A stretch of 64,000 bases of DNA from Paraburkholderia sp. BCC1885 (GTDB lineage Bacteria > Pseudomonadota > Gammaproteobacteria > Burkholderiales > Burkholderiaceae), in NCBI RefSeq assembly GCF_900996235.1, contig NZ_CAAJGM010000208.1, positions 62,001 through 126,000 on the forward strand, written 5' to 3'. The notes under the pieces were generated by a model that had not been told where the DNA came from, ran no database searches, and saw nothing but the letters and a program-made list of their open reading frames with translations. The position numbers and the translations under genes were made by a program. Shown one piece after another: positions 1-8,302 of the stretch; within the stretch, counting starts at the first letter, position 1, and each line of letters begins with the position of its first letter.

Positions 1-379
1 GCCGGCTTTCAGCGGGAATACCCCAGCCGCCCCGGCGCCATTCCTCGACCAGATCGCCCAGCGCACCGGCACCAGAAATCGACTGGCCGTCCTGGTCTTC
101 CAGCTCGACCTTGCCGTTGCGCGAGATATAGTCCAGATGGCGCCGAATGGCCCCGATCCCGTTACTGCCACTGGCCTTATTGGTGATCTTGACCATCACC
201 TCGGGCACACGGCGAACCGTGCGTGCCAGTTCCGCGCGCAACCGCGCGGCGTCCTGCGCACCCGCAGATAACTTCGCACCACCCATGCGTGGTGCACGAC
301 GCCGGCGCAGCGGCTCGTAGAAGAGGCGGTCGCCCCAGTTCAGCAGCACGCCGTCGATAAAGCGTTTGGGAAACGGCAT
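1..379 (-). CDS. Relaxase, MOBP/VirD2-like, N-terminal fragment
   Basis: The first 126 codons of a relaxase, the enzyme that nicks oriT and pilots the transferred strand, continue off the left edge. From the ATG at 379 the protein has a basic N-terminus, then VMVKITNKASG and HLDYISRNGK around residue 84. The H-x-x-Y arrangement resembles motif I of MOBP relaxases, so Tyr84 is the likely nicking residue. It starts two bases after the mobC stop, as expected for a mobC-relaxase pair. The catalytic His motif and any C-terminal domain lie outside the window, so the family call rests on motif I and the neighbours. Confidence 0.75.
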   Translation of the reverse strand, partial: MPFPKRFIDGVLLNWGDRLFYEPLRRRRAPRMGGAKLSAGAQDAARLRAELARTVRRVPEVMVKITNKASGSNGIGAIRRHLDYISRNGKVELEDQDGQSISGAGALGDLVEEWRRGGWGIPAESR

Positions 380-381
380 GA

Positions 382-969
382 TCAGCGACTCCACCGTGCG
401 ACATTCGCGCGGATGAGTCCACCCACGCGGTCGAGATGGCGGTCCACGTCCGCTCTCAGCGCATCCAGCGCGTCCAACGTGCCCAGCCTCTGACCTGCGG
501 ATCTGTCCGGTGCCATATTCAGGGCGCGTGCTATCTGGTTCAGGTTGCGGCCAAGCGCCGCCAGTTGGTGGTTGGAGTCCGCCAGCACCGTCAGTTCACG
601 ATCGCCGAACTGGGGCTCTCCGGTGATCTGCGCCCGGATCGCCGCCACGATCCAGCGGTTCACTGACATGCCGGCCTGCTGCGAAACTTTCTCCACGGCA
701 TCGAACTCCGCCGCGCTCAGACGGACTTCCACCCGCAGGCGCGGACCACTGTCATCGACGGGCAGCGCGACTCTTGCAGACTGGTCGGTGACTGCGAGTT
801 GCCCGAGCGCGTCCAATATCAGTTGTCGAAGACGCCCCGCGGATGCGATCCCGGTGGATCGGCAATAGTCATCCCATCGCGGCTTTAACGCCCCCAGCTC
901 GATCGAGACGCGCGCGCGTGGTCGCCGGACCAAAGCCCGGGAAGCGCCCACATTCGGATTCGCGTCCAT
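382..969 (-). CDS. mobC: MobC-like relaxosome accessory protein
   Basis: A 195-residue protein with the MobC signature LAALGRNLNQIARALN in its C-terminal third, followed by a helix. MobC proteins open DNA at oriT and recruit the relaxase. The central part (EVRLSAAEFDAVEKVSQQAG, then MSVNRWIVAAIR) resembles a ribbon-helix-helix DNA-binding region. I chose ATG at 969 because GGGG lies eight bases upstream; a GTG at 975 would give a four-base overlap with the upstream gene and is the alternative. The relaxase begins two bases downstream. oriT is probably nearby but I could not identify it. Confidence 0.85.
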   Translation of the reverse strand: MDANPNVGASRALVRRPRARVSIELGALKPRWDDYCRSTGIASAGRLRQLILDALGQLAVTDQSARVALPVDDSGPRLRVEVRLSAAEFDAVEKVSQQAGMSVNRWIVAAIRAQITGEPQFGDRELTVLADSNHQLAALGRNLNQIARALNMAPDRSAGQRLGTLDALDALRADVDRHLDRVGGLIRANVARWSR

Positions 970-971
970 CG

Positions 972-2729
972 TCACAGCCCCGGCATGGAGCGATCGGAGG
1001 CAGCCGGCGCGCGCTCCCTGTCCCGCGTGCGCTGCGGTTCCGCCTTGCGCACCGTGCGCGCACGTTCTGACGGCGCCTTGGGATCGAAGGCGCGAGGCGC
1101 GGGCACCGTGACGCCCTGCGACGCCAGGGTATCCAGCACGCGGCCGGCCCGGGCCTGGACCTTGGCGACCGACTTCTCGCTGAAGCCCTGCTCCCGCATT
1201 GCCGCCATGATCACCGCAAGCTGCAGCGCCCTGTCGACGGCTGGTGGGTCGCTGCCTTCGGGCACCGGCGGGCCACCCGCCCTGTCACCCTCCTTGCCCC
1301 TGCGCTGGACTGTGCCATCACGCATCCGGCCAGCGGCAACCCGCGTCACATCGGGCGCATCGTCGCCCGCGTCGCCAATATCGGCCTCGCGATCCGGTAC
1401 CGGTTGTGCGCCCTGCGGTGCGTCCCTGGGTGCGTCCCTCGTCGTCGTACGTTCGAGCACATCGACCCGCCACGTGTTGCGATAAACCTCCTTTTCCTCG
1501 ACATCGACCACCTTGCCTGCGGCATCCCGCACCGGAATTTCCACGGTGACCCAGCGCTTGCCAAGATTCTCCAGCGACACCGTATCGCCAATGTTGGCGT
1601 TGCTCTCTTCGATCGCCCGCTCGAGATCCACGCCCCATACGATGCGCTCCTTGCCTGTCCGGTTGAGGACCACCGCGTAATATGAGTCGCTGTTTTCACG
1701 ATCGTTCTGATACGGCGCCGGACCGTGATCCAGCAACTGGCCGACGCGCACGGTTTCCCGCGCCTGCCGCTCCGCATCGACCGCATCCCGCCCCTCACGG
1801 CTGACCGGCCGCACCGCGTCCAGCGGATCCTGCGGTGCCGGCATCGGCGCCGGCGGCTGCACAGAAGGCCTGCGCTCCTGTCGCGCCCCTCGAGATGGCC
1901 CGCGAGGCGACCCGGTCGGCACAGGCATGGGACCCGGCGCATCCGGAGCGGGCTCACGCGGGTAGCGGCTGTCGGTCTGCGCGCCACGTGGCTGACTCGC
2001 TGTTTGAGGCTGCGGCTCAGGCTCGATCCGGTTGTGCATCCAGGACCTGCGCAGTTCGTCCAGACGCGCCCGGTCGACCGCCTTCGGCTCATAACCGCGA
2101 ACCTCAATGCCGCGCAGCGACGCCTGAAGCCACACCTCACGCCGGAATTCCTCGTGGCCCGACACGCGGATACGGTGCCAGCCCTTCGCAGCCGTCATCT
2201 CCACCATCGACTCGACGATGTCCGCCCGGTTGTGCCCCGTGACCAGTCGCATGCCCCAGTCTTCAAACGCCAGGTGATGCGGCTCGTCCTTCAGGAAATA
2301 CTGATGGCCCGCACGCAGATATCGCTTCTTCACGAGTTCGGGAGGATCGTCCAGTACCCCGGCAGCACGCGCGGCAGCGTCCTGATCGGGTGGGCCGCCC
2401 GGACGCCGGGTGTCCCCCGCCTGCGGTGGGGCGGCCTGCGAAGCTGATGGTGGTCCCGACTGCTGGTCCCAGCCTCGCGCATCCGTTCCCAGATGCGCAC
2501 GCGCCGCATCAGCATCACGCCGGCGGCGCGCGGCGAGCGCTTCGAGCGTTGCAGGGTCCAGCCCTTCGGCCACAGGATCATCCTCGCGCTCCGGGGCCGC
2601 GGATCCCGGATCAGACGCGTCATCATCGCGCTCGATCACATTGGCCGGAATCACATCCGGTGGCGGCGCGCCGTGCGCGGGCTCAGACTCAGGTGCCTCG
2701 GCGTCTGCGGAAGAAAGGTTGTCTGCCAT
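972..2729 (-). CDS. LPD7-domain conjugation-associated protein
   Basis: A 585-residue protein with a long disordered, acidic and Pro-rich N-terminus. An LPD7-like domain follows at about 131-225 (KKRYLRAGHQYF, LAFEDWGMRL, GWHRIRVSGHEEFRREVW, GIEVRGYEP). Large polyvalent protein domain 7 is common in relaxases and conjugative primases. Residues near 335-420 hold a second conserved-looking module (YYAVVLNRTGKE, IVWGVDLERAI). I chose ATG at 2729 because GAGGT lies seven bases upstream; seven extra codons upstream have no such site. It overlaps mobC by a few bases. Its role is inferred to be processing or escorting transferred DNA; no catalytic motif is visible. Confidence 0.7.
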   Translation of the reverse strand: MADNLSSADAEAPESEPAHGAPPPDVIPANVIERDDDASDPGSAAPEREDDPVAEGLDPATLEALAARRRRDADAARAHLGTDARGWDQQSGPPSASQAAPPQAGDTRRPGGPPDQDAAARAAGVLDDPPELVKKRYLRAGHQYFLKDEPHHLAFEDWGMRLVTGHNRADIVESMVEMTAAKGWHRIRVSGHEEFRREVWLQASLRGIEVRGYEPKAVDRARLDELRRSWMHNRIEPEPQPQTASQPRGAQTDSRYPREPAPDAPGPMPVPTGSPRGPSRGARQERRPSVQPPAPMPAPQDPLDAVRPVSREGRDAVDAERQARETVRVGQLLDHGPAPYQNDRENSDSYYAVVLNRTGKERIVWGVDLERAIEESNANIGDTVSLENLGKRWVTVEIPVRDAAGKVVDVEEKEVYRNTWRVDVLERTTTRDAPRDAPQGAQPVPDREADIGDAGDDAPDVTRVAAGRMRDGTVQRRGKEGDRAGGPPVPEGSDPPAVDRALQLAVIMAAMREQGFSEKSVAKVQARAGRVLDTLASQGVTVPAPRAFDPKAPSERARTVRKAEPQRTRDRERAPAASDRSMPGL

Positions 2730-2771
2730 CACGATACCTCGTCGGTGCAAGTGCCTGCGATGCGCAGGCCG

Positions 2772-4706
2772 TCAACGCTGCGGGCCGTCATCAGACCGGT
2801 CCGCGCGGCCCTGACCAGTGGGTTCACTGCGGGGTTCATTGCGGGGTTCATTGCGGGGATCACTGCGCTCCTTCGCACGAGAGAGCACAGCCCGGCGCGC
2901 GTCCTTCACCCGCGACCAGGACTGTGTCTGCAGACGGTCGAGCGTCTGCACGACCTCGTCGCCCAGCCCCAGCTCCTTTGCCGATTTCTTCAGCGATGCG
3001 ACGGCCCGGTCGAGATGGTCCCGCGCCCGGTCCCACGGGTACACTTTCGGTACGTCGCCGTCATACCCGATCTGGATATCCATGCCGTTCAGACGCTGAT
3101 GGTCCGCAGCCCACTTCAGACGCTCGGACACAAAGTCGGCTCTCTCCTTCGAGTGAAACACCACGCTGCGCAGCGCAACCTCCTGGATCAGGTACCCATC
3201 GGTATCGAAGACCTCGCCGCGGTACGGTCCACCGTTCTCCCGTGGCGTGCCCATCCGGATGTCCGCACCGAACCGGTGTTTCCCCAATGCCTTGATCTCG
3301 TCCGGCACGTCAGCGAGCATATAAAGCGGCTCACCAACCTGACGACGCGATGCCGACGCAGCCGCCTGGGTTCCGGCAACTGCCAGCTCCGCATTCCGTT
3401 CGTTATCCTGATCACTTCCTTGCACCGCATCACGCACATCCTGCGGTCTCGATCCTTCCATTGCTGCTTTTACCTTTCCCATGATGCGGTCCTCCTCCGG
3501 ACTCCCAGATATAACGGCGAATCCCGCCTCGCCGTCGTCGCTCCCCACGCCGTCAATTCCTATGTCCCCGGCATCCCGCCGGTTGGACACACCGTCCTGT
3601 TCCGCATCCGCTGTGACTCGCGGGGACATCTTCGCAACCGGCCCGTCCAGGACATGAGTCAGCGCACCCCTGACCGCTTCGGGGCCGGCCAGCACCGCCA
3701 GATCGTTAAAGTCGGTCGGCAGCTCCTCGTTCAGACGCGCTTCGGATGCAAACACCGGAATGGCCAGACGCCCATTGATGTCGTGCGCAGCACGCTGTGC
3801 GAATTCCTCTCCGCGTCCCCGGTCGCCGAGGATCACAATTTCCGCATCAGGGTACCGATCGCGCCAGACCTGTGCGACCTTCGGCAGGTTTCCGGCGGAA
3901 AGCGCCGCGAGCGCGAACCATCCGGTGGCAAGGTGGACGGAAAGCGCGGTCGCCATACCTTCCGCGACCACGATCGGTCCCGGCTCGTCGTGAGAAGGCG
4001 GCAAGACACCCGTCGCCCAGTAACCGTCCGCTTTAGCACCGCCTGCCAGCGTCGACTTGCGACCCGCTTCGTCGATAAATTCCACGGTCGAGATTGCGTC
4101 ATCGATATATACGGGCACCAGCAGAACCCGCCCCGTTAGCACATCGCCCTCACTATGAGGTGTGTAACCGGCAAGACGCTGCAGATCGGGCGCATCCAGT
4201 TCGCGCAATGTCGTGGCCGCGGGTAGACCCTTGCGCACCAGATACGGATGGTCCGCCTCCGCGCCCCAGGCCTCTTCCCATAGCCTCCGTGCCAGCGTCC
4301 CTGCCGCCCGATGACGCGCGTCGAGATCGGCTTGCGCGCGACGCCGGCGCTCCTCCAGTGCCGCCGCTTCGTGCTCACGATGGGCTGGACTCACCGGCGC
4401 GGGCCGCCCGCTTCTCCACGCTGCCGGATCGAATCCGTACTGGCGCGCGAGCCAGAAGAGCGACGCAAGTGTCTTGCCGCCTTCCTCACGTACCGACTTC
4501 CAGGTGGTGCGAGCGCTGCGCTCGTCATAGTTGGCGGCGGTACGGCTCCACGTGTCCCACAGATCGAAACCCGCCTCGCCCAGGCCGCTTTTCACCGCGA
4601 AGGCCATGTCGACCCACGTCTCGTAGTCCTCGGCGGGAATGACCGACAGCGCGGCCCGCACACGGTCGGCCTCGGTTGCGAATGGCGTGTTCATGGGCGT
4701 GTTCAT
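2772..4706 (-). CDS. Conjugative DNA primase, PriCT-2/Toprim type
   Basis: A 644-residue protein. An N-terminal PriCT-2-like segment (about 14-90, with IPAEDYETWVDMAFAVKS and WSRTAANYDERSARTTWKS) precedes a Toprim-like domain at about 240-350 with VVAEGMATALSV (catalytic Glu) and VILGDRG. A KfrB-like stretch near 500-560 contains GGPYRGEVFDTDGYLIQEV. Such primases prime the complementary strand after transfer. The gene overlaps virD4 by four bases (ATGA). Both ends carry perfect or near-perfect 12-base repeats: MNTPMNTP at the start and RNEPRNEPRSEP near the end. No zinc-binding primase domain is seen. Confidence 0.8.
   Translation of the reverse strand: MNTPMNTPFATEADRVRAALSVIPAEDYETWVDMAFAVKSGLGEAGFDLWDTWSRTAANYDERSARTTWKSVREEGGKTLASLFWLARQYGFDPAAWRSGRPAPVSPAHREHEAAALEERRRRAQADLDARHRAAGTLARRLWEEAWGAEADHPYLVRKGLPAATTLRELDAPDLQRLAGYTPHSEGDVLTGRVLLVPVYIDDAISTVEFIDEAGRKSTLAGGAKADGYWATGVLPPSHDEPGPIVVAEGMATALSVHLATGWFALAALSAGNLPKVAQVWRDRYPDAEIVILGDRGRGEEFAQRAAHDINGRLAIPVFASEARLNEELPTDFNDLAVLAGPEAVRGALTHVLDGPVAKMSPRVTADAEQDGVSNRRDAGDIGIDGVGSDDGEAGFAVISGSPEEDRIMGKVKAAMEGSRPQDVRDAVQGSDQDNERNAELAVAGTQAAASASRRQVGEPLYMLADVPDEIKALGKHRFGADIRMGTPRENGGPYRGEVFDTDGYLIQEVALRSVVFHSKERADFVSERLKWAADHQRLNGMDIQIGYDGDVPKVYPWDRARDHLDRAVASLKKSAKELGLGDEVVQTLDRLQTQSWSRVKDARRAVLSRAKERSDPRNEPRNEPRSEPTGQGRADRSDDGPQR
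2821..2868. repeat. Four tandem 12-base units in the primase C-terminus
   Basis: Units GGTTCACTGCGG, GGTTCATTGCGG, GGTTCATTGCGG and GGATCACTGCGC run head to tail and encode repeated (S/N)-E-P-R on the minus strand. They keep the reading frame. Confidence 0.95.
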
Positions 4707-4707
4707 G
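4684..4707. repeat. Two tandem 12-base units at the primase start codon
   Basis: GGCGTGTTCATG occurs twice in succession, duplicating the ATG AAC ACG CC start of the primase gene. Two in-frame start codons (4706 and 4694) result. The first also overlaps the virD4 stop. Confidence 0.95.
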
Positions 4708-6754
4708 GCCGCACTCCGTCATTGCCCGTCCCGGCAGCGCGCTTGCCCTTCGTGCGCTTCGGCTGATCGGGCTGCTGGTCCGGTTGCTGGTCCGGTTGCC
4801 TTCGGCCGGCCGCACCCGCGCTCTTGCGTGGACCACGCTTGCGCGACGTCTTGCCCTGTTCGCCCGCCGGTGTGGAACCGTCACCGGTGTCAACCCTATC
4901 GCCTCCAACCTGGGAGAACAGCCCGTCCACCACGGCCGCCGCAGCCGCGGGCGCCAGTGTCGGCTCGGCCTGAAGTTCACCGCCCTCCAGTTCGGCCAGC
5001 GACAGTGCACGCTCGGCCTCAGCGATGGCCGGCTGCGGCACACCGATGAACGCAAGATGGCGATTTACGTACACGCTTGCTGCCTGCTCGCTGATGTCCG
5101 CCATGTCGGCCGGCAGATCGCGCTCATCCCACGCCGCCAGCACTTCAAGGTAATCAGCCGGCGTGCCCGTGAGACGCTGCGTTGCGGTATCGACGTCTTC
5201 GATACCCAGCGCACGCACGCGCCGCTCCAGCCTCGCCCGGAAAAGTGCCACGTCGAGCACGGGGATCGCCGGCGCCGGCCGCAGTCTTTCGATGAACACC
5301 GGGTCTTTCCAGTAGCAGATCTTCTCGGCCAGGATCGGCCGGGTGTTTTCCATAAGGATGATTTCCTTCGTCTGCCCGATCTCCTTCAACTCCTGGGGCA
5401 GCAGCAACGCCCGACGCTGGTCCGAAACGCTTTCGCTCCCTCCGCGACCACCGAACCAGCCGCTCGGGCGGCTCACGCTGCGCGATTTTTCCGTGAAGGT
5501 GCCCAGCATCTCCGAATACTCGTTCGCATCCTTCTGCTCGCGCGGCGCGTACAGGATCTGCATCGCGTGATTGGTCACGAAGGTGCGTGCGTCGGCGCGC
5601 CCGTACACCGACTCAAGTTGCGACACAGACTGGATGATCGGCAGCAGGCGCAGGTTATAGCCCGCCATGTACGACACCGCTTTCGCGATGATGTCCACCT
5701 TGCCAATCGCCGTGAACTCGTCCATCAGCAACAGGCACTGATAGCGAAGCTCGGCGTTATCCTGCGGCAGTTGCTTCGTGTTCAGGTTGACGAGTTGCGA
5801 GAACAGGAGGTTGACGAGCAACGCCGCCTCAGGCAGGTGATCCGGCGTGATGCCGATATACACCGTCATGCGCTTCATGCGCACCTGGCGCAGATCAAAA
5901 TCGTTGGCGCTCGTCGCCGCATCGACGATCGGGTTGGCCCAGATCGTCAGCGGCGCATTGAATGTCGCCAGAATGCTCGCGAGCACCTTGTCGTCATTCG
6001 AGAGGAAGCGATTCAGCGCGTCGACGCAGGCGCCGGACAGGTGCTGGTCGAACTGCCGCAGGGTCATCTGCAGATACCGCCTGAGCGGCATGCCGTTGCC
6101 CGACGACTGGCGCAGCACTTCGCCCATTGTCACCGGATAGTCGGGCACATCCGGTGTCGTCCCTTTCCGTCTCGCCGGTTGCCCGCTCTCCCCTGCCCCA
6201 TCACGTACCGAGTCACCTATCGATTCACGGACGGACTCACGCACCGAGTCATGCACATCCCGCAGTTCGCACAGCAGCAGCACCAACCCGAGAAAGAGGT
6301 TGCGTGCCTGGTCCTTCCAGAAATCATCGTGACCACCCGCCGGATACAGGGCATAGCCGATGGCGAGGATGTCGCCCACCCGGAACACGCCATCGGAGAT
6401 CGCGGACAACGGGTTGTAGCGATGAGTGCGGAAATCCTCCGCGAACGGGTTGAACAGAAAAACCTGCTGCCCGTGTGCCGCACGAAAGCCTGCCGTGATC
6501 CGAAAGTTCTCCTGCTTGATGTCCAGCACCACCGCCGAGTCGGGGTAACTCAACAGATTCGGCACCACAATGCCGACGCCCTTGCCCGAGCGCGCGGGTG
6601 CCGCCAGCAGCACGAACTGCTGCCCGGTAAAGCGAAGATAGCGGCCCCGCCAAAGCCCGACGACGATCGCGGGCAGCTGTCCGGGTGCGGCGCCGGCGGC
6701 TTTGCCCGTAGTTACGCGTGCCGTGTTCACCGTCGCTTTCACTGTCGCATTCAC
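4703..6754 (-). CDS. virD4: VirD4/TraG coupling protein, cytoplasmic ATPase part
   Basis: A 683-residue ATPase that links the relaxosome to the mating channel. Walker A is AAPARSGKGVG (about 52-62) and Walker B is LLLMDEFTAIG (about 343). Other family blocks are present: NLLSYPDSAVVLDIKQEN, FLFNPFAEDFRTHRYNPL and MQILYAPREQKDANEYSEML. The inner-membrane N-terminus normally part of this protein is in the preceding ORF, in another frame. I chose GTG at 6754 because it overlaps the TGA of that ORF (GTGA). The frame stays open further upstream but without family similarity. The C-terminus is basic with QPDQ repeats. Translation probably depends on coupling or frameshifting. Confidence 0.85.
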   Translation of the reverse strand: MNATVKATVNTARVTTGKAAGAAPGQLPAIVVGLWRGRYLRFTGQQFVLLAAPARSGKGVGIVVPNLLSYPDSAVVLDIKQENFRITAGFRAAHGQQVFLFNPFAEDFRTHRYNPLSAISDGVFRVGDILAIGYALYPAGGHDDFWKDQARNLFLGLVLLLCELRDVHDSVRESVRESIGDSVRDGAGESGQPARRKGTTPDVPDYPVTMGEVLRQSSGNGMPLRRYLQMTLRQFDQHLSGACVDALNRFLSNDDKVLASILATFNAPLTIWANPIVDAATSANDFDLRQVRMKRMTVYIGITPDHLPEAALLVNLLFSQLVNLNTKQLPQDNAELRYQCLLLMDEFTAIGKVDIIAKAVSYMAGYNLRLLPIIQSVSQLESVYGRADARTFVTNHAMQILYAPREQKDANEYSEMLGTFTEKSRSVSRPSGWFGGRGGSESVSDQRRALLLPQELKEIGQTKEIILMENTRPILAEKICYWKDPVFIERLRPAPAIPVLDVALFRARLERRVRALGIEDVDTATQRLTGTPADYLEVLAAWDERDLPADMADISEQAASVYVNRHLAFIGVPQPAIAEAERALSLAELEGGELQAEPTLAPAAAAAVVDGLFSQVGGDRVDTGDGSTPAGEQGKTSRKRGPRKSAGAAGRRQPDQQPDQQPDQPKRTKGKRAAGTGNDGVRP
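4763..4798. repeat. Three tandem 12-base units in the virD4 C-terminus
   Basis: CTGATCGGGCTG, CTGGTCCGGTTG and CTGGTCCGGTTG encode the QPDQ QPDQ QPDQ tail on the minus strand. Confidence 0.9.
6201..6260. repeat. Five degenerate 12-base units inside virD4
   Basis: TCACGTACCGAG, TCACCTATCGAT, TCACGGACGGAC, TCACGCACCGAG and TCATGCACATCC encode a charged insert (DSVR ESVR ESIG DSVR) in the ATPase domain of VirD4. The insert lies between two conserved family blocks. Confidence 0.85.
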
Positions 6755-6755
6755 A
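6720..6755. repeat. Three degenerate 12-base units at the virD4 frame junction
   Basis: GCCGTGTTCACC, GTCGCTTTCACT and GTCGCATTCACA lie exactly where the membrane part of VirD4 stops and the ATPase part starts. Each unit carries GTGA on the minus strand, as does the overlapping start/stop. Confidence 0.85.
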
Positions 6756-7149
6756 GCAGCCCCGCGCGGCGGATGTCCGCTTCGGTCGCGAACTGCGCGC
6801 TGCCGTGCAACTCGCGCCGCCCGCTTCCGTTGCGGATCGCCCACCATGCAAAGAGAGGCCCACCGAAAGCCATCAGGCAACCCAGCACCGCGGCACCGAC
6901 CACCTTCCGCCCCGCCTTAGGCAGCCTGCCGTCGTGCCACGCCGACATCGCATCCCACCAGCCCCACAGACCCGCGTGCAGCGGATTGTGATGCTGGCTC
7001 GCCACGAGCAGGAACGACGCAAGCCAGAATGCCCCCACCGTTGCGCACCCCAGCGCGGCAACCACTGCGACCGTCACCAGCGCCGGATACAGATGACGCC
7101 ATGCATGCCGCACGAGCAGTACCCCGCGGTATAAAATGGATGCATTCAT
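6751..7149 (-). CDS. virD4: VirD4 membrane-anchor part (N-terminal piece of split gene)
   Basis: A 132-residue protein with two membrane segments (about 17-46 and 86-109), ending in LHGSAQFATEADIRRAGLL. That ending is the conserved sequence which, in VirD4/TraG proteins, lies just ahead of the nucleotide-binding domain. Here a TGA stops the frame and the ATPase domain continues in the -1 frame from an overlapping GTG. Start: ATG 7149 with AAAGGAG seven bases upstream. It could be a true two-gene arrangement, a programmed -1 shift at a GGGG run just before the stop, or a sequencing error or mutation. Confidence 0.8.
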   Translation of the reverse strand: MNASILYRGVLLVRHAWRHLYPALVTVAVVAALGCATVGAFWLASFLLVASQHHNPLHAGLWGWWDAMSAWHDGRLPKAGRKVVGAAVLGCLMAFGGPLFAWWAIRNGSGRRELHGSAQFATEADIRRAGLL

Positions 7150-7201
7150 ATGTACTCCTTTCAATGTAGAAAGTAATTCGGCATTCCAAATGGCCTTCTT
7201 C

Positions 7202-8302
7202 CTACCCGAAGGCGCTCTCCGACTTTCGGGTCGGATCGAACCAGATTTCCGTCATTGCCCAGCGTTTGCCTGTCTGGACACCCTGTTCATTGCGTACCGG
7301 CATCGCCTCCAGGTGCGCGACCACGTCGATGGTGAGGAACAGCAAGCGCTTTAACGCTGCATCCTGATAGACCGCGGCCTCGGGGTGCTCCTTGGCCATC
7401 AGCGCAAACCGTTCGATCGCCACCGCGGCGTTCTGCGCGTGATAGCTCGTAATCGACCCCGCGTGTCCCGTCGTGAGCAATTTCAGGAAGTCGTACGCCT
7501 CGGCGCCACGCAACTCGGCGAGCAGTACCCGGTCCGGCTTCATGCGCATACAACTCGCAATCAGGTCGGCCGGCGTGACACGCGCCTGGCCCTGGCCGCC
7601 CTTGCTATAGAGGAGGTGGACGCTGTTTTCGATATGCGGAATAAAGAGCTCACGCACATCCTCGATCGTGACCACGCGGTCGGTCGCCGGAATGTGCTGG
7701 CACAGCGTCTTCATGAAACTCGTCTTGCCCGAGCCCGTGTCACCGACCGTCACGAGGTTTCTGCGGCCCTCGACCGCGCGCCGGAAGAAGCCCGCAAAAT
7801 CGCCCGCCGAGAGCAGCCGCACAAGCTGCTGGTCGAGCACGCCTAACCGGTCCATCACGGCGTCCAGCCGGGCGGGCCGCTGCCAGAGTGTCCCGTCGAA
7901 GAGACCTTCGCTCGCATACGTGTCGAGTGCGCGTTCGCGCGAGGACGGTCGGCGGATCGTGATCGACACGGTGCGCGGCGGGACCACCGGCGGCACCACG
8001 ATCTGGATACGCTCGTCATCGGGCAGCAGCGCCGAGAGGATCGGATGCTGCGCCGAGATCTCCTGGCTCGTGAGGGTCGCGATGGCGACCGCGAACGACA
8101 TCAGCCGCTCGAAGTCCAGTCCAGCCAGTTCATGCTCGTGCCATCCCGTGTGAGTCTCGGTCAACGCCCGCTCCGGCCGGTTGATCACGAGTTCGGTCAC
8201 CTCAGGATCGCGCAGCAGCGGGGCGAACGGACGCATCAGTTCACGCACCGACGCGTCGTCTGCCAGCCGTTCGTCGAAGTGGGGATCGTCAGGGGCTGTC
8301 AT
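7202..8302 (-). CDS. virB11: VirB11-type secretion ATPase
   Basis: A 366-residue hexameric ATPase that powers pilus assembly and DNA transfer at the inner membrane. Visible motifs are Walker A GDTGSGKTSF (about 187-196), the Asp box TIEDVRELF, Walker B RVLLAELRG and the His box TGHAGSITSYHA. All expected residues are present and the length is normal. Start: ATG at 8302 with GGAGGAG seven bases upstream; an upstream extension of 12 codons in frame lacks a binding site. The first 14 bases overlap the end of virB10. Confidence 0.95.
   Translation of the reverse strand: MTAPDDPHFDERLADDASVRELMRPFAPLLRDPEVTELVINRPERALTETHTGWHEHELAGLDFERLMSFAVAIATLTSQEISAQHPILSALLPDDERIQIVVPPVVPPRTVSITIRRPSSRERALDTYASEGLFDGTLWQRPARLDAVMDRLGVLDQQLVRLLSAGDFAGFFRRAVEGRRNLVTVGDTGSGKTSFMKTLCQHIPATDRVVTIEDVRELFIPHIENSVHLLYSKGGQGQARVTPADLIASCMRMKPDRVLLAELRGAEAYDFLKLLTTGHAGSITSYHAQNAAVAIERFALMAKEHPEAAVYQDAALKRLLFLTIDVVAHLEAMPVRNEQGVQTGKRWAMTEIWFDPTRKSESAFG

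Noticed and set aside
2821..2868. Short direct repeats considered as a CRISPR-like array
   Set aside because: Units are 12 bases with no spacers and lie in frame inside the primase gene.
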